From: Holophagae bacterium | GTDB lineage: Bacteria; Acidobacteriota; Holophagae; Acanthopleuribacterales; Acanthopleuribacteraceae | Direction: 5' to 3' | Length of the DNA stretch: 64,000 bases | NCBI GenBank assembly: GCA_030429565.1 | Contig: JAUIFE010000028.1 | Location: 44,758-108,757, forward strand | In this document: positions 1 through 8,066 of the stretch, in pieces | Layout: every line of letters starts with the position of its first letter | Position numbering within the stretch: the stretch's first letter is position 1 | Notes under the pieces: generated by a model | Databases searched by the model: none | Told to the model about the DNA's origin: nothing | The model's input: the letters and a program-made list of their open reading frames with translations, nothing else | Made by a program: the position numbers and the translations under genes

Positions 1-309
1 CGCGTCCATTTCGAACGCAACTGTATCTTCGACCTGGGCGGACTCGTCCACCAAACCGAGTGCATCGGCCGCCGGCTCGGCATCAAGCGCCGCCGGTATC
101 GCCATCGAAGCGGCCCGCATGGCGGCCAACATTTCCTTAGTGTACTTTTGCGTGAGCATGCGTTGTCGGCCGGCCAGGTTGATGATAAGCGCATCATCGG
201 CGCGTGCCATCACCAAGTAGGCCGTGAAACCCACCACGCCGGCAAAGGTTGCGACAATCACCGCAAAAACCGTGAGAAGACGTAAATTAAGCGAAGACGA
301 CTTCCACAT
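1..309 (-). CDS. Methyl-accepting chemotaxis/sensor protein with PilJ-type N-terminus, partial
   Basis: The reading frame runs off the left edge; only the first 103 codons are present. The ATG at 307-309 (minus) is preceded by AAGGTG at a good distance. The protein opens with a short basic stretch and a hydrophobic segment at about residues 10-32. It then has NLAGRQRMLTQKY, the hallmark of the type IV pili methyl-accepting chemotaxis transducer N-terminal (PilJ/NarX-like) domain, which lies in the periplasm and opens many chemoreceptors and some kinases. The output domain is outside the window, so chemoreceptor versus kinase cannot be settled. The following part is acidic and Ala-rich, an insertion in the sensor region. 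Confidence 0.8.
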   Translation of the reverse strand, partial: MWKSSSLNLRLLTVFAVIVATFAGVVGFTAYLVMARADDALIINLAGRQRMLTQKYTKEMLAAMRAASMAIPAALDAEPAADALGLVDESAQVEDTVAFEMDA

Positions 310-933
310 TGAAACACCTTATTTTTAAAAGCGATTTTCGCAAGCATGCCACAAAAAGAATAAAAGCTCCAACGATTTCGCTGACCCTTGCAAAGACACG
401 AATACCTTCAAATTTGCATCCATGACACATTGGGCAAATTTTGCGGCACTTGTAAATCGATGCCGTCACGAATCGGTTTACCTGGGAAGATTTCGTCGAC
501 CTTCCGGGCGACGGTTTTCCCAACAGAAAACGCCGCAAAGGGCTCTGAACGGCTAGATTACCGATAAATAATCTTGGTAAGAGGGCTGCATTAACCGCGC
601 TTTAGAACCTCCCTAAATACATGATTTTATTTATTTTAAAACCTAATCCTGAATTCTATTCACAACCTTTGTTCACCGACCCAGCCAGCGCGCCCCTCAT
701 TGCAACTTGACCGAACCCTCACCCGTTTCATAGATTGTTTTCAGACAGGGACGAAGCGCTTTTTCCACGTCACCGGCCGAACGTTTAGGTTTCGCAACCG
801 CACGGCCACCCAACCCTTTCCGCTCCCTTGTCCGATCACGCCACGCGAAACCCATCCAAGCTATCGGCGGCAAGCAAAACCGATACTCATTCTCAATAAA
901 GCCAATCTTATTGAGACTACAACGAGGTCCATC
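310..933. other. Intergenic region, 624 bp
   Basis: This stretch separates the divergently transcribed chemoreceptor and the ApbE operon. An AT-rich core at about 560-680 is the likely promoter zone for both sides. Open frames here (for example minus 287-538, and the 5' extension of the ApbE frame to 700) have no recognisable protein content. I see no repeat, RNA gene or operator I can name. Confidence 0.5.
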
Positions 934-1911
934 ATGCGTTTTTTCACGATTTTTATGCTGCTCTTAACCGTGACTGCTCAAGCCGCCACCGAAAAAGTGG
1001 TGGCCAAGAAAATGGGGTCGCGCTTTGAGATTACCGCCGTCGCCCAGGACGCGGCCGAAGCGCGCGCCGCCATTAATGCCGCCTATGCCGAAATTGACCG
1101 TCTTGAAGCCATGATCTCCAGTTGGCGCGACACCTCTGAAACGCACCGCATTAACGCCGCCGCCGGTCTGGAACCAGTCGCCGTTTCCCCCGAGCTTTTT
1201 CACCTGATTCACCGCGCGGGCAAAGTCTCGGCCTTAACCAACGGCATCTTCGACATCACTTTCGCGGGCGCCGGCAAGCTGTGGGACTTCAAAGCCGAAA
1301 ACCCCCGTCTGCCGGACCCGGAAGCCGTGAAAAACAGATTGCGCTTGGTTGATTACCGCAAAATCCAATTTGATCACCAGGCCAAAACCGTGTTCCTCCC
1401 GGAAAAGGGCATGCGTTTGGGGTTCGGCGCCATTGGCAAAGGGTTCGCCGCCAACCGCGCCGTGCAGCTCATGAAAGCACGCGGGATTAAGTCCGGCGTG
1501 GTCAACGCAGGCGGTGATTTGCTGGCCTTCGGCACCCAGGAAGACGGCCGGCCCTGGGGCGTGGCCATCGCCGATCCGCAAAACCGCGACCGGGTGTTTG
1601 CTTGGCTGCGGGTCGACAATCAAGCAGTGGTGACCTCCGGCGATTACGAACGTTTTATCGAGATCGACGGCAAACGCTACAGCCACATTTTGCACCCGCG
1701 CACCGGTTACCCGGTCGACGACCTGCGCAGCGTTACCGTCATTTGTCCCGACGGCGAGTTGGCCGACGCCCTAGCCACCTCGGTCTTTATCCTCGGCCGC
1801 CGTGAAGGCCTCGACCTGGTGAACAAACTCAAGGGTGTGGAAGCCATTTTGGTGACCGCCGAAGGATCGTTCCTTTATTCGCAAGCAATCCAAACCCAAA
1901 TGGACTTTTGA
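934..1911 (+). CDS. apbE: FAD:protein FMN transferase (ApbE family)
   Basis: The product would covalently attach FMN from FAD to a Thr/Ser of an extracytoplasmic flavoprotein. The frame stays open upstream to 700, but the ATG at 934 gives a clean signal peptide (MRFFTIFMLLLTVTAQA) and is preferred. ApbE signatures seen include MGSRFEI near the mature N-terminus, the SSWRDTSETHRIN segment, GFGAIGKGFAANRAV, the VNAGGDLLAFG motif, and YSHILHPRTGYPV followed by the conserved SVTVICPDGELADALAT block (the metal/flavin site region). Length (about 325 aa) is normal for the family. It is the first gene of a co-directional set with a DUF4266 lipoprotein, a DUF3570 barrel and a TlpA-like thioredoxin. 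No obvious flavinylation target (S/T-G-A-T type) is encoded next to it. Confidence 0.93.
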   Translation: MRFFTIFMLLLTVTAQAATEKVVAKKMGSRFEITAVAQDAAEARAAINAAYAEIDRLEAMISSWRDTSETHRINAAAGLEPVAVSPELFHLIHRAGKVSALTNGIFDITFAGAGKLWDFKAENPRLPDPEAVKNRLRLVDYRKIQFDHQAKTVFLPEKGMRLGFGAIGKGFAANRAVQLMKARGIKSGVVNAGGDLLAFGTQEDGRPWGVAIADPQNRDRVFAWLRVDNQAVVTSGDYERFIEIDGKRYSHILHPRTGYPVDDLRSVTVICPDGELADALATSVFILGRREGLDLVNKLKGVEAILVTAEGSFLYSQAIQTQMDF

Positions 1912-1981
1912 TCAAACCAACCCACAACCCGCCGGCGCCAAAGGCGTGGGCAACCCAACCCAAGTAACCAAAGGAGTTCCC

Positions 1982-2200
1982 TTGAAACGGTTTACCCTAA
2001 CGTTTTTGATATTAATTTATCTCGCGGCATCCCTTTCGTGTAGCCAGGTAAAGCCATGGCAGAAAGGTACCTTGAGCTTGAATCCGATGAAAGTCGACGA
2101 CTGTCTGATTCACCGCTTCGAGCGCAACTCAGAGGTTTACCGCGAAGGCGCCGCCGGCGGCAACGGCGGAAAATCGGGCGGAGGTTGCGGATGTTCTTAA
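1982..2200 (+). CDS. DUF4266 small lipoprotein
   Basis: A 72-residue protein. I chose the TTG at 1982 because AAAGGAG sits just upstream and it begins directly with a lipoprotein signal (KRFTLTFLILIYLAASLSC, lipobox ASLSC). An in-frame ATG at 1946 would bury the signal. The mature part has the DUF4266 pattern, VKPWQKGTLSLNPMKVDD, and ends in a Gly-rich tail finishing GGGCGCS. The family's function is not established. It is nearly always found beside DUF3570 proteins, as here, where the next gene starts within its last codons. The Cys pair in the tail could be a substrate of the neighbouring thioredoxin; that is inference. Confidence 0.85.
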   Translation: MKRFTLTFLILIYLAASLSCSQVKPWQKGTLSLNPMKVDDCLIHRFERNSEVYREGAAGGNGGKSGGGCGCS

Positions 2201-3321
2201 TCATTCACCGAACCTTAGCCACGCTCGCAGCCACGGCACTGCTGTTCGCGCCCCTGGCCTTTGCACAAGAAAACCAAGGCGTTCAAATCGACTTTCTCGG
2301 CAGTTATTACGACCAGGACGGCGATAACTCGCCCGTCACCGGCGGTCGCGGCTCTGAGGAACTGCAATCGATTTCGCCGGTCTTTTTGGTGAAATACACC
2401 ACCAAGTCCGGTTGGAACCTGAGCGGTATGCTCGGCGCCGACAACATCACCTCGGCCTCCACCGATAATATGGACTTGGATGCTAACGGGGTCAACGTTT
2501 CCGGTGCCAGCCGCAACGATACGCGCGTCTTCACCAACCTGTCAGCGGGCCGTCGCTTTGGTGCGCAAAACTGGGGCGGCTCGATTGGTTTTTCCAAGGA
2601 GTACGACTACACCTCAATCAGCGCCGGCCTTAACTGGAGCCTGGACTTTAACGGCAAAAACGACACCATCGGGCTCGCCGCCACGCACTACCAAGACGAT
2701 ATCGAGCTGTACAACATCCACGGTATTGTCGACGGCACCGACAGCCGCGAAACGACCGACCTGTCGCTGAGTTGGACCCACGTGTTCTCACCAAAAACGG
2801 TCGGCATGCTGGAGTACTCAGTCAGCGACGCAAGCGGATGGTTGAGTTCACCGTTCCAAGAAGTAATTCTGCAAGACGGGTCGGTGGTGCAAGAGCGCCT
2901 GCCCGACGCCCGTACGCGCAACGCTTTGCGCTTCAGCTTGAACCACGCCTTTAGCGAACGATTCATCCTGCGCACCTACCTGCGTCATTACGACGACGAC
3001 TGGGAAATCACGGCCGACAGTATCGAAATCGAGCCGTATTTCAAGTTGGGCGGTGATCGTTGGCTTTATCCAATCTTCCGGTACCACAGCCAAGACGGCA
3101 GCGATCACTTCGGGCTGCCGGAAACCTTCACTGCCGACGCACGCTACTACACCGCCGACCGTGATTTGAGCACCTTTGATAGTATGAAGTTCGGTGTGGG
3201 TTACGAGGTGTCCGGGCGCGAAGGTCGCATAAAACGCTACCAAGTACGCGCAACCTATTACGACCGTGACGACGGCTTGACCTCGTTTAACCTGTCATTT
3301 GGTATTGGTTTCAACCTGTAA
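2191..3321 (+). CDS. DUF3570 outer-membrane beta-barrel protein
   Basis: A 376-residue secreted protein. The ATG at 2191 overlaps the end of the DUF4266 gene by 10 bp, and its ribosome site (GGAGG) is formed by the Gly codons of that gene's tail, so translation is probably coupled. A signal peptide (TLATLAATALLFAPLAFA) is followed by alternating hydrophobic strands rich in Tyr/Trp and Asp. It ends in a terminal strand with an aromatic/aliphatic pattern (LSFGIGFNL), typical of a barrel. The family is DUF3570 and its role is unknown. Context with ApbE, DUF4266 and a thioredoxin suggests an envelope redox or metal-handling unit. Confidence 0.85.
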   Translation: MFLIIHRTLATLAATALLFAPLAFAQENQGVQIDFLGSYYDQDGDNSPVTGGRGSEELQSISPVFLVKYTTKSGWNLSGMLGADNITSASTDNMDLDANGVNVSGASRNDTRVFTNLSAGRRFGAQNWGGSIGFSKEYDYTSISAGLNWSLDFNGKNDTIGLAATHYQDDIELYNIHGIVDGTDSRETTDLSLSWTHVFSPKTVGMLEYSVSDASGWLSSPFQEVILQDGSVVQERLPDARTRNALRFSLNHAFSERFILRTYLRHYDDDWEITADSIEIEPYFKLGGDRWLYPIFRYHSQDGSDHFGLPETFTADARYYTADRDLSTFDSMKFGVGYEVSGREGRIKRYQVRATYYDRDDGLTSFNLSFGIGFNL

Positions 3322-3389
3322 CTCAGCGTCCGCCGTTGGCCTGGAACACCGTCGGCTTCGCCATTCTCAAACGTATAGGAGCATTCACC

Positions 3390-3851
3390 ATGCAGCGATT
3401 CCACTGTCTTTTTTTCATGCTGTGCCTGTTGGCGCCGCTGGGCGCGGCCGAACCGCTGACCGACCAAAACGGCAAAACCTACCAAACCGACACCCTTTTT
3501 AACAAGGTGACGGTATTGGACTTTGCCGCCGCCTGGTGCCAACCCTGCTGGCGCGCGCTGCCACACATTCAGGACTTCGCCAAACAAAACCCCCACGTCC
3601 AGGTGCTGGTGATTTCTGAGGACGACCAGGTCAAAGGTCGCGACCGTTTGGTTAAAAAGTTGGGGCTGACCCTACCGGTGATTTGGGACGCCGATCACCA
3701 ACTGGCGCGGCGGATGAACCCGCCTGGCATGCCGACCACCTTTGTCATCGATGCCAACGGCAAGGTGGTGCACCAGCAGGTCGGTTTTGACGAAAGCAAG
3801 TGGGCGGAAACGCAGGCCGTCGTCAAAAGCTTGCTTGCGGGTGCCCCCTAA
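3390..3851 (+). CDS. TlpA-like thioredoxin-fold protein, periplasmic
   Basis: A 153-residue protein. The ATG at 3390 has TAGGAG upstream and gives a signal peptide (RFHCLFFMLCLLAPLGAA). The mature part is one thioredoxin/redoxin domain with the active site AAAWCQPCWRALPHI (CxxC = Cys-Gln-Pro-Cys). It also has the GMPTTFVID cis-proline loop that closes the site. It should act as a periplasmic thiol-disulfide oxidoreductase. It closes the ApbE-DUF4266-DUF3570 set and is followed by a strong terminator, so the four genes probably form one transcription unit. Its substrate could be the Cys-ending DUF4266 lipoprotein, but nothing in the sequence proves that. Confidence 0.9.
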   Translation: MQRFHCLFFMLCLLAPLGAAEPLTDQNGKTYQTDTLFNKVTVLDFAAAWCQPCWRALPHIQDFAKQNPHVQVLVISEDDQVKGRDRLVKKLGLTLPVIWDADHQLARRMNPPGMPTTFVIDANGKVVHQQVGFDESKWAETQAVVKSLLAGAP

Positions 3852-3863
3852 ACGCACATTTCA

Positions 3864-3932
3864 TGGCCAAGGGTGAAAAACCCAGTGTCTCGCCTCCTCC
3901 GAGGTTTGGGTCACTGGGTTTTTCTTTGGCCA
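3864..3932. terminator. Bidirectional intrinsic terminator
   Basis: A long inverted repeat: TGGCCAA...AAAAACCCAGTG pairs with CACTGGGTTTTT...TTGGCCA. It has a poly-A flank on one side and a poly-T flank on the other, so it can stop transcription both from the TlpA-like gene (+) and from the histidine kinase gene (-) that converge here. Confidence 0.85.
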
Positions 3933-3960
3933 TAAGAACACGTAGCTGCGGCAATCCGCT

Positions 3961-5340
3961 TCATTTGCCACTTGGCAGCCTGACCGTAAAACAACTCCCC
4001 CCCTTTTCGCCGGGATGATATTCGATACGGCCGCCCATCGCCTTGAGTACCGAACGGCAATAGCTGAGCCCGAGTCCGTACCCTTCGCGGTTGTGATGGT
4101 ATTTGGTACGGAAAAAGGGTTCAAAAATCATGGCGGCATCGGTGGCGGCGATGCCGATACCGGTATCGCACACCGTCACCCATACGTCACGCGCGTCACC
4201 ACCGCCGGAAACCTGAATCGAACCCGCTTCCGTGTATTTAACCGCGTTTTCAATCAGGTTAAGCACCACGCGGCTCATCACCTGCGGATCGGCGTGAAGC
4301 GGCAAGGCCGGTGGCATTTCATTGTGCAACACCAGCCCTTTGACCTCGATTTCCGGCTCAAAGAATTCGACGCATTCGTTGACACATTCGGCCAAATCAA
4401 AATCGCGCGCGCGCCACACAGTCAAACCTGCATCCGTGCGCGCAATTTGCAACAAGGTATCGAGTTGCTCGGTAATGCGATCACACTCACCTACCACGGT
4501 GCCCGCCAGTTCCAATTCTTCATTGTGGCGCAGCGCTTGTTCGGCACGCCCCCGCAAACGCGTCATCGGTGTTTTCAGATCGTGGGCGAAATGGTCCATC
4601 ACCAAACGCAGGTTTTTCACCAAAAATTGAACACGGTCCATCATCGCATTAAAGGTTTCAGCCAATTGGTTGGTTTCGCGAAAGGCAGTCGGCAAAGGCA
4701 CGCGCGCACTTAAATCGTCCTGTTGGCGAATGGTTTCGGCATGCTGACGCACCTGGCGCACCCCGGAAATCGCGCGTCGGGTTGTGTAGCCCACCAGCAG
4801 TAAAGACACGGCCAGCGTGGTCAACGAACCCAACCCAAAAACCAGCCGCGTCGATTGCAACACCTTGCGGCGCGGTCCCACATCGACGCCGATGCGCAGC
4901 GTCTCCGCCGGCGTCATGCGGTAGTAAAGAAAACGCACTTCGCGGTCCGGCACGGATCGCGTTTCCGAATGAAAGGCATACAGCTCCAAATCGCCGGCGC
5001 GAAAGGGCGCTTCGGCCAAAGCGCCCCAGCCGATCACTTCCGAACTCAGCACCACGCGACCCGTTTCATCGATAATTTGGAACAAGCCGTCGGCCATGCC
5101 GTAGGCCAAGCCGAAGCGATTGAGAATGTCGGCGCGGCCCGCCTCATCAGCGCCTGCATGATCCAATTCCTCCACCAAAATCATTGCGTGCGAGGTCAGG
5201 TCGGATTCCAACTGATGCTCAAAATTTAGACGCAGTACGTGGTCCAATGCCAAAAACGTCAGCACGAAAGAAACCACCAGCACCGTGCCGGTGGTTGTGA
5301 TCAAGTGCCATTGCAGGGAGGGACGTGGCCGGTGTGACAC
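3961..5340 (-). CDS. Sensor histidine kinase (HAMP, HisKA, HATPase)
   Basis: A 459-residue inner-membrane kinase. It starts at GTG 5338-5340, with AGGA upstream overlapping the stop of the regulator gene. Transmembrane helix 1 is at about residues 12-34 and helix 2 at about 165-185. Between them lies a periplasmic sensor of about 130 residues. HAMP follows, then the H-box FAHDLKTPMTRL, the N-box NLIENAVKYT, the G1 box DTGIGI and the G2 box GYGLGLSY: a complete, active-looking kinase. The gene lies 10 bp after its OmpR-type partner. The pair is divergent from the porin/binding-protein operon, which is its most likely target. The ligand is unknown. Confidence 0.92.
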   Translation of the reverse strand: MSHRPRPSLQWHLITTTGTVLVVSFVLTFLALDHVLRLNFEHQLESDLTSHAMILVEELDHAGADEAGRADILNRFGLAYGMADGLFQIIDETGRVVLSSEVIGWGALAEAPFRAGDLELYAFHSETRSVPDREVRFLYYRMTPAETLRIGVDVGPRRKVLQSTRLVFGLGSLTTLAVSLLLVGYTTRRAISGVRQVRQHAETIRQQDDLSARVPLPTAFRETNQLAETFNAMMDRVQFLVKNLRLVMDHFAHDLKTPMTRLRGRAEQALRHNEELELAGTVVGECDRITEQLDTLLQIARTDAGLTVWRARDFDLAECVNECVEFFEPEIEVKGLVLHNEMPPALPLHADPQVMSRVVLNLIENAVKYTEAGSIQVSGGGDARDVWVTVCDTGIGIAATDAAMIFEPFFRTKYHHNREGYGLGLSYCRSVLKAMGGRIEYHPGEKGGSCFTVRLPSGK

Positions 5341-5349
5341 AACGCAATC

Positions 5350-6045
5350 CTAAGCCGATGGACCGGCGTTAATCATGTAACCCGCGCCGCGTACGGTGCG
5401 AATCACCGCCGTTTCAAAGGGTCGATCTACCTTCTCTCGCAATGCGGCGATGCGCACTTCGACAATGTTGGTGCCGGGATTAAAGCTGTAGTTCCAGACC
5501 TCTTCGATGATCATGCGTTTCGAAACGATTTCACCGGCGTGCTGCATTAAAAATCGCAGCAACTCAAATTCCTTGTTTTGCAGTGGAATCTCGCGACCTT
5601 CACGCGTTAACACCCGTTCGTGCAGGTTGAGATCCAGCGGGCCGACCACCAAGCTGTTGCTGGGCGCCGTCGTCTGGGTACGCCGTAACAAGGCCTTCAC
5701 ACGCGCATGTAACTCACTAAAGGCAAATGGTTTGGTTAGATAATCATCGCCGCCCATATCGAGACCGCGCACGCGATCTTCCAAGTCACTTTTAGCGGTG
5801 AGAAACAATACCGGAACAGCACAGCCGGCGGCACGCAAGTCTTTGACCAGAGCAAAGCCGTCCTTCCCTGGCAACATGACATCGAGAATGACGAGATCCA
5901 CCGCTTCGGTCTGCACTTTGGCGACCAGCAGTGTGCCGTCCACCAGCCAGGTCACTTGGTAATCCAATTCGGTAAAGCCCTGGCGCACTAAATCGGCGAC
6001 GCCTTCGTTATCCTCAACCAGCAAAATGTGCAAAACCGCCTCCAT
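5350..6045 (-). CDS. OmpR-family response regulator
   Basis: A 231-residue protein with a receiver domain (acidic pair after LLVED, phospho-acceptor in LVILDVMLPGKDG, switch Thr in LFLTAKS, Lys in YLTKPF) followed by a winged-helix DNA-binding domain (LTREGREIPLQNKEFELL, VRTVRGAGYMI). AAAGGACG precedes the ATG. It is first in the operon with the histidine kinase. The 75 bp between it and the divergent porin gene must hold both promoters, so autoregulation plus porin control is likely. Confidence 0.93.
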   Translation of the reverse strand: MEAVLHILLVEDNEGVADLVRQGFTELDYQVTWLVDGTLLVAKVQTEAVDLVILDVMLPGKDGFALVKDLRAAGCAVPVLFLTAKSDLEDRVRGLDMGGDDYLTKPFAFSELHARVKALLRRTQTTAPSNSLVVGPLDLNLHERVLTREGREIPLQNKEFELLRFLMQHAGEIVSKRMIIEEVWNYSFNPGTNIVEVRIAALREKVDRPFETAVIRTVRGAGYMINAGPSA

Positions 6046-6120
6046 TCACGTCCTTTAACCTAAAAAAGGGGCAACGGTGTTATTCTACCCTGGACTCACA
6101 AAAATCACCGAGACGGGAAA

Positions 6121-7194
6121 TTGCGCTTGGACCACGCCACGAGAAAAACACCGACTTTTTGGCGCAAAATCGGCTACCTTACCCTTTTGCTGATCGCGCT
6201 TTGGCCGTTGGCGGCCGGCGAACCGGCAAGCCAGAGCGAGGACGCGGCCGACGTAGTTCCCACCATTGCCACCGAGCTGCCGCGTTTCCGGTTTGGTGCT
6301 GGGGCCGACTTGCTTTATCTGGACAATGATCGCCATCGCAACCAACGGTTTCTCAAGCCCGCCCACCTCAGCCTCTATGGTAAGTACACCTGGAATGATC
6401 GCTTATCGGTTTTTGCCGAGGTGGCCGGTTCGCGCGAACCCAACCTTGCCGGTGTCTACGAAACCAACGTGGAACTCGAGCGCCTGTACGTGCAATACGC
6501 CTGGCGCGAATGGGCTAAAATCCGCGCGGGCAAAATCGACAACCAAATGGGGATTATCAAACCCATTCACTGGTTAATTACGCTCGACACCATTCGTCGC
6601 CCGATCCTCGAAGACAACAGTTACCTGCCCGCCAAAACCACCGGCCTCGAAATCTTTGGCAGTCATTTTCGCGGGCAAACCGAAATGACTTACAGCTTTA
6701 CTATGTCCCACAGTGACAGCGACGTCGTCGACGATCAACCGATCGGGCGCGCCAAAAGTGTCGGGCTCGACGTCAGCCTCAAGCGCGAGGGTCGCTACCG
6801 CTTTGGCTTGGCCTCAACCTTCTACCGCGATCCCAAGGACAAGGACCGCCATGTGACCGGGGTACTGCCCTACGCCGAGTGGTGGTTCATTCCCGGCAAA
6901 TTGCAAAGCCGCACCGAATTTCTCAATCTACACCGCGCCAAAGGTGCGGTCGATTTACAAGCCTGGTACAGCCGCTTAAAGTGGCAAATCGACAAACGCA
7001 CCTACCTCAACCTGCGCCACGACCAAGGCGACGACGAACGATCGGCGGGCGGTCGCGAACGCCGCGCACAAACCTTAACCGTCGGCACGCGTTTGACGGT
7101 TAATTGGCGCGCCAGGCTGGAGGTATCCAGCAACAAAGTGCCTGGCGAACTGCGCTTCACTGAATGGGGCGCTTGGATAGGGTGGATCTATTGA
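6121..7194 (+). CDS. Porin-like outer-membrane beta-barrel protein
   Basis: A 357-residue protein beginning at TTG 6121 (upstream GAGACGGG is a modest ribosome site; no ATG lies nearby in frame). A hydrophobic signal (IGYLTLLLIALWPLAAG) is followed by repeated amphipathic strands such as LYVQYAWREWAKIRAGKID and TYLNLRHDQGDD. It resembles porins of the phosphate-selective O/P or DcaP-like type in layout, but I cannot name the substrate. The stop overlaps the start of the next gene, a small periplasmic binding-like protein. A two-component system is divergent from it. Confidence 0.7.
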   Translation: MRLDHATRKTPTFWRKIGYLTLLLIALWPLAAGEPASQSEDAADVVPTIATELPRFRFGAGADLLYLDNDRHRNQRFLKPAHLSLYGKYTWNDRLSVFAEVAGSREPNLAGVYETNVELERLYVQYAWREWAKIRAGKIDNQMGIIKPIHWLITLDTIRRPILEDNSYLPAKTTGLEIFGSHFRGQTEMTYSFTMSHSDSDVVDDQPIGRAKSVGLDVSLKREGRYRFGLASTFYRDPKDKDRHVTGVLPYAEWWFIPGKLQSRTEFLNLHRAKGAVDLQAWYSRLKWQIDKRTYLNLRHDQGDDERSAGGRERRAQTLTVGTRLTVNWRARLEVSSNKVPGELRFTEWGAWIGWIY

Positions 7195-7634
7195 AAAACC
7201 TTATCCTGCTATGGTTGATGGTGACATCCTGTACTTGGCTGTGCGGCCAAGATTTTGTGGTGGTCGTTTCCCAGGAAACCCCGATTGAAGCCGTGAGTCT
7301 GTTCCAACTGCGGCAAATCTACTTGGGCAAAATCAAAAAAATCCAAGGGCACAGTGTACGGCCGATCAACGTGCGCAGCGGCGATCCCCTGCGGCAAAAA
7401 TTCGAAACCCTGGTCTTTCCCAAAGATTTTGATTTGGAAGAGTACTGGGTCATCAGCAAACTGCGCGGCGGTCCCGATCCGCCACTGGCGGTGCGCGGCT
7501 GGGGCCTGGCCACGGCCTACATCGCCAAAAATCCCGGTCTACTGGGTTACATTCCCAGCGAGAAACGCCACCAAATCGAAGCGCTCGGCCTCAAAGAAAT
7601 CCTCATCGAAGGCGACGTCACCCACGCCAACTAA
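7191..7634 (+). CDS. Small phosphate-binding (PstS-like) periplasmic protein
   Basis: A 147-residue protein. It starts at TTG 7191, overlapping the porin stop (ATTGA), with GGGTGG just upstream, so translation is coupled. The signal peptide is NLILLWLMVTSCTWLCG. The mature part (DFVVVVSQETPIEAVSLFQLRQIYLGKIKKIQG) matches the short PBP-like family annotated as phosphate ABC transporter substrate-binding protein. It holds only one lobe's worth of the fold (a full PstS is over 300 residues) and has no ABC transporter beside it. It probably works with the porin or as a ligand sensor for the divergent kinase. A second copy of its C-terminal codons lies at 9936-9972. Confidence 0.8.
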   Translation: MKNLILLWLMVTSCTWLCGQDFVVVVSQETPIEAVSLFQLRQIYLGKIKKIQGHSVRPINVRSGDPLRQKFETLVFPKDFDLEEYWVISKLRGGPDPPLAVRGWGLATAYIAKNPGLLGYIPSEKRHQIEALGLKEILIEGDVTHAN

Positions 7635-7993
7635 GTCAAGGCCGGCGCGCTCGGAAAAAACCCAGCCAATGAACCTTTGACCTAAACTGAGCGTGTCTTG
7701 ACGGCGCCAATCCCCCATCCGTTAGACGCCAATAGTTCGCAAAAAAGCATCGTTCATGCCGCATCCCTCATTTTAGGCCTGGCCCGCAAGGCCGGCCTTT
7801 GACATTATCAGCCGCTTCAACCCAAGTGATCGGCTCAGATGCGATTTTTTTGTCAGGCCGGCGCTTTATCGCCGACGTCCTTGAACCTGCCTCAAGGTAT
7901 CCATCCTAGCTGTTCCGTTAGCCGTTCCCCTTGACGGGCCGGAAAAGAAAGGACTTGAACCGACAAAAGGGGGTTCCTTGCCTGGCACACCAA
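7635..7993. other. Intergenic region without recognisable gene
   Basis: Convergent gap between the binding-protein gene and the FG-GAP gene. Short GC-rich inverted segments (for example GGCCTGGCCCGCAAGGCCGGCC near 7780) occur, but none has a clear T-tract. Small frames here have no protein-like content. Confidence 0.4.
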
Positions 7994-8022
7994 AAAAGGC
8001 GGGGCACAAGGTCCCGCCTTTT
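7994..8022 (-). terminator. Intrinsic terminator of the FG-GAP gene
   Basis: AAAAGGCGGG pairs with CCCGCCTTTT around a 9-nt loop. Read on the minus strand, the stem ends in a run of T, placed about 45 bp after the FG-GAP stop. Confidence 0.75.
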
Positions 8023-8066
8023 CACCTGGAACACGCCGAACCCATTGCGATCCAGCCGGTCTTGCG

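Noticed and set aside
700..933. 78-codon extension upstream of the ApbE start
   Set aside because: Residues are not ApbE-like and would hide the clear signal peptide that begins at 934.
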